The notes under the pieces: model-generated
Seen by the model: only the letters and a program-made list of their open reading frames with translations
What the model was told of the DNA's origin: nothing
Databases searched by the model: none
Origin: Chitinophaga barathri
GTDB lineage: Bacteria; Bacteroidota; Bacteroidia; Chitinophagales; Chitinophagaceae
Reading direction: 5' to 3'
Length of the DNA stretch: 64,000 nt
Assembly: GCF_003807585.1 (NCBI RefSeq)
Contig: NZ_RMBX01000003.1
Location: 558,001 to 622,000, forward strand
Shown: positions 63,309 to 64,000 of the stretch, piece by piece
Layout: the number at the start of each line of letters is the position of its first letter
Numbering within the stretch: position 1 is the stretch's first letter
Made by a program: the position numbers and the translations under genes

Positions 63309-64000
63309 CTACTTTTTCATGATATAGGAAAAGATATCTTTTATTTCCTGGTCCGATAAGCGGTCCAGGAGGCGTTCCGGCATCACGGAGGTCTGCTGCG
63401 CTTTCATTTCTTTCACCTGCGTTGCGGAAAGGATCATGTCTTTGCCGCCCATGGGCTGAAGGGTGATGGCATTGCCGTTCCGCGATACGATCTTGCCTTC
63501 CAGCGTACGCCCGTCTGTGGTCACGATGCGGTGGATCACGTATCCTTCCCGGATATCCGCATTGGGATCAATGATATTCAGCAGCATACTGTTCATATTG
63601 TCGCGGTCGTAACCGGTGAGGTCCGGGCCAATGTTGCCCCCGGCGTCGAACAGGCGGTGGCAGGCGCCGCAGGTGCTCTGGTACAGTACTTTCCCTTTCG
63701 CCACATTGCCGCCGCCGGCTTTGATGAGTTTTAAATACCGGGTGATGCTTTCGTTTTTCTCCGCTGTGGAAGACAGTTTTACATTTGGCCACAGCCGGTT
63801 CACCTGTTCATTGATCTTCTCGTCTTTCAGAAGTTTCAGCTTGCGGGCGGCCTGCTCGCTCACATCATCCCTGTTGATCACTTTTGTTTTTTCTATTGCA
63901 TCCAGGAAAGAGGCAGCCCATGACGCCCTGCTGGAAACAAGGTCTACGGCGGCATTCCGCACGCTTACATCGCCACGCAGCTGCGGGTAGGCCGCCACTA
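63309..64000 (-). CDS. Haem-binding CxxCH protein, N-terminus off the window
   Basis: The open frame reads in from the right edge on the minus strand and stops at 63309; about 230 C-terminal residues are visible. A c-type haem motif CGACHRLFDAGGNIGPDLTG is followed by YDRDNMNSMLLNIIDPNADI, YVIHRIVTTDGRTLEGKIVS and LLDRLSDQEIKDIFSYIMKK. This is the C-terminal haem domain found in large PVC-type or membrane-bound dehydrogenase proteins with HEAT-like and propeller parts. It transfers electrons in the periplasm. No start codon lies in the window. Confidence 0.88.
   Translation of the reverse strand, partial: VAAYPQLRGDVSVRNAAVDLVSSRASWAASFLDAIEKTKVINRDDVSEQAARKLKLLKDEKINEQVNRLWPNVKLSSTAEKNESITRYLKLIKAGGGNVAKGKVLYQSTCGACHRLFDAGGNIGPDLTGYDRDNMNSMLLNIIDPNADIREGYVIHRIVTTDGRTLEGKIVSRNGNAITLQPMGGKDMILSATQVKEMKAQQTSVMPERLLDRLSDQEIKDIFSYIMKK

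Overview
The window reads as a chromosomal segment of a Bacteroidota bacterium, most likely of the Chitinophagaceae (Chitinophaga-like). This rests on the types of genes and signals, not on a database search: carboxypeptidase-regulatory-domain/TonB-dependent outer-membrane receptors, an ECF sigma plus FecR pair, many lipoproteins with Bacteroidota-type lipoboxes, a type IX secretion C-terminal domain, LytS/LytTR and Reg_prop/Y_Y_Y sensor kinases, and -7 promoter boxes close to TANNTTTG. The base composition looks GC-moderate to GC-rich. I saw no rRNA, tRNA, CRISPR array, integrase or transposase.

Left part (1-9.3 kb): a large membrane sensor histidine kinase runs off the left edge on the minus strand. 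A two-gene unit follows on the plus strand: a 131-residue protein ending in Gly-Gly with a MoaD/ubiquitin-like tail, and an 870-residue DUF4132-type protein. Next come two convergent penicillin-binding-protein-like serine hydrolases and a small zinc-ribbon membrane protein. 9.3-21.2 kb: a translationally coupled pair of secreted paralogues, eutBC (ethanolamine ammonia-lyase), a minus-strand run of small enzymes and regulators (DUF1569, NTF2-like, an unrecognised exported protein, a GlxA-type AraC regulator), and an outer-membrane receptor divergent from a LytS/LytTR two-component system.

21.2-27 kb: a CHRD lipoprotein, a pentapeptide-repeat protein, an arylsulfatase and an esterase-like hydrolase. 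Two copies of a nested palindromic repeat and another long hairpin element lie between them. 27-43.1 kb: one long locus of ECF sigma factor, FecR anti-sigma, STN-type TonB receptor, DUF4397 lipoprotein, another lipoprotein, four consecutive two-domain fasciclin lipoproteins and an Oar-like TonB receptor. It looks like a surface adhesion or uptake system controlled by trans-envelope signalling. A third repeat copy lies inside it.

43.3-56 kb: a T9SS cargo protein with an internally duplicated hydrolase-like domain, a short UvrA-like ATPase, a SUKH protein and an NPP-type phosphodiesterase. Then comes a compact, unusual cluster: patatin phospholipase with internal membrane segments, HExxH metallopeptidase and MBL-fold hydrolase (minus strand, gaps of 5 and 10 bp), divergent from a second MBL-fold hydrolase. 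This is my best candidate for an undescribed system, possibly a conflict or defence module.

56-64 kb: a linear amide hydrolase, two small membrane proteins, an orphan OmpR-type response regulator, an outer-membrane receptor and a ketoacyl-ACP synthase III. The last three promoters share a TTCTAAATT-type site placed 4-6 bp upstream of a -7 box, which suggests a small regulon. The window ends inside a haem-binding CxxCH protein on the minus strand.
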